The translations under genes and the position numbers were made by a program. Shown here in pieces: positions 5,589 through 5,589 of a DNA stretch of 5,589 bases. The notes under the pieces were generated by a model. It did not search any database. It worked only from the letters and a program-made list of their open reading frames with translations, and was not told the DNA's origin. The stretch is from JBDKTK01 sp039680225 (GTDB taxonomy: Bacteria > Desulfobacterota > Syntrophia > Syntrophales > UBA4778), in contig JBDKTK010000397.1 of the NCBI GenBank assembly GCA_039680225.1, positions 1-5,589 on the forward strand. The letters are read 5' to 3'. Numbering within the stretch: the stretch's first letter is position 1; each line of letters begins with the position of its first letter.

Positions 5589-5589
5589 T

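Overview
The window is bacterial DNA of medium GC content in which every gene I can support lies on the minus strand, so it reads right to left. Shine-Dalgarno sites are strong (AGGAGG, AAAGGAGG, AAGGAG) and genes are tightly packed. The tandem CrtI-like oxidoreductases, TetR regulator and small conserved-looking protein resemble gene clusters of metabolically versatile anaerobic bacteria such as Desulfobacterota. That placement is an impression from protein style, not a demonstrated assignment.

From right to left: (1) the C-terminal end of a NUDIX-type hydrolase (5400-5588), cut by the window edge; (2) a gene-free stretch (about 5105-5399) whose NUDIX-side part is a run of GC-rich inverted repeats and whose other part is AT-rich and carries a promoter and a perfect 11-bp inverted repeat; (3) a TetR-family regulator (4358-5104) with that repeat over its 5' leader, which suggests autoregulation; (4) a CrtI/phytoene-desaturase-like FAD oxidoreductase (2556-4268) interrupted by one in-frame TAA at 3684-3686; (5) an intact second CrtI-like FAD oxidoreductase of 540 residues (855-2477); (6) an 85-residue protein of unknown function (596-853) that starts one base after the stop of the preceding gene; (7) the N-terminal 188 residues of a short-chain dehydrogenase/reductase (1-564), most like the retinol dehydrogenase/17-beta-hydroxysteroid dehydrogenase (RDH10/HSD17B11) branch, cut by the left edge.

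Genes 3 to 7 look like one regulated operon. Two FAD-dependent (de)saturase- or isomerase-type enzymes, an SDR that would interconvert an alcohol and a carbonyl, and a small protein with a hydrophobic segment together suggest redox processing of a hydrophobic substrate (isoprenoid, retinoid, steroid or fatty-acyl type), controlled by a TetR repressor that probably senses the substrate or a product. The substrate cannot be read from the sequence. The most unusual points are the single nonsense codon in an otherwise well-preserved first oxidoreductase, the operator-like repeat that also covers the regulator's ribosome-binding site, the uncharacterised coupled small gene, and the cluster of palindromes next to the NUDIX gene.
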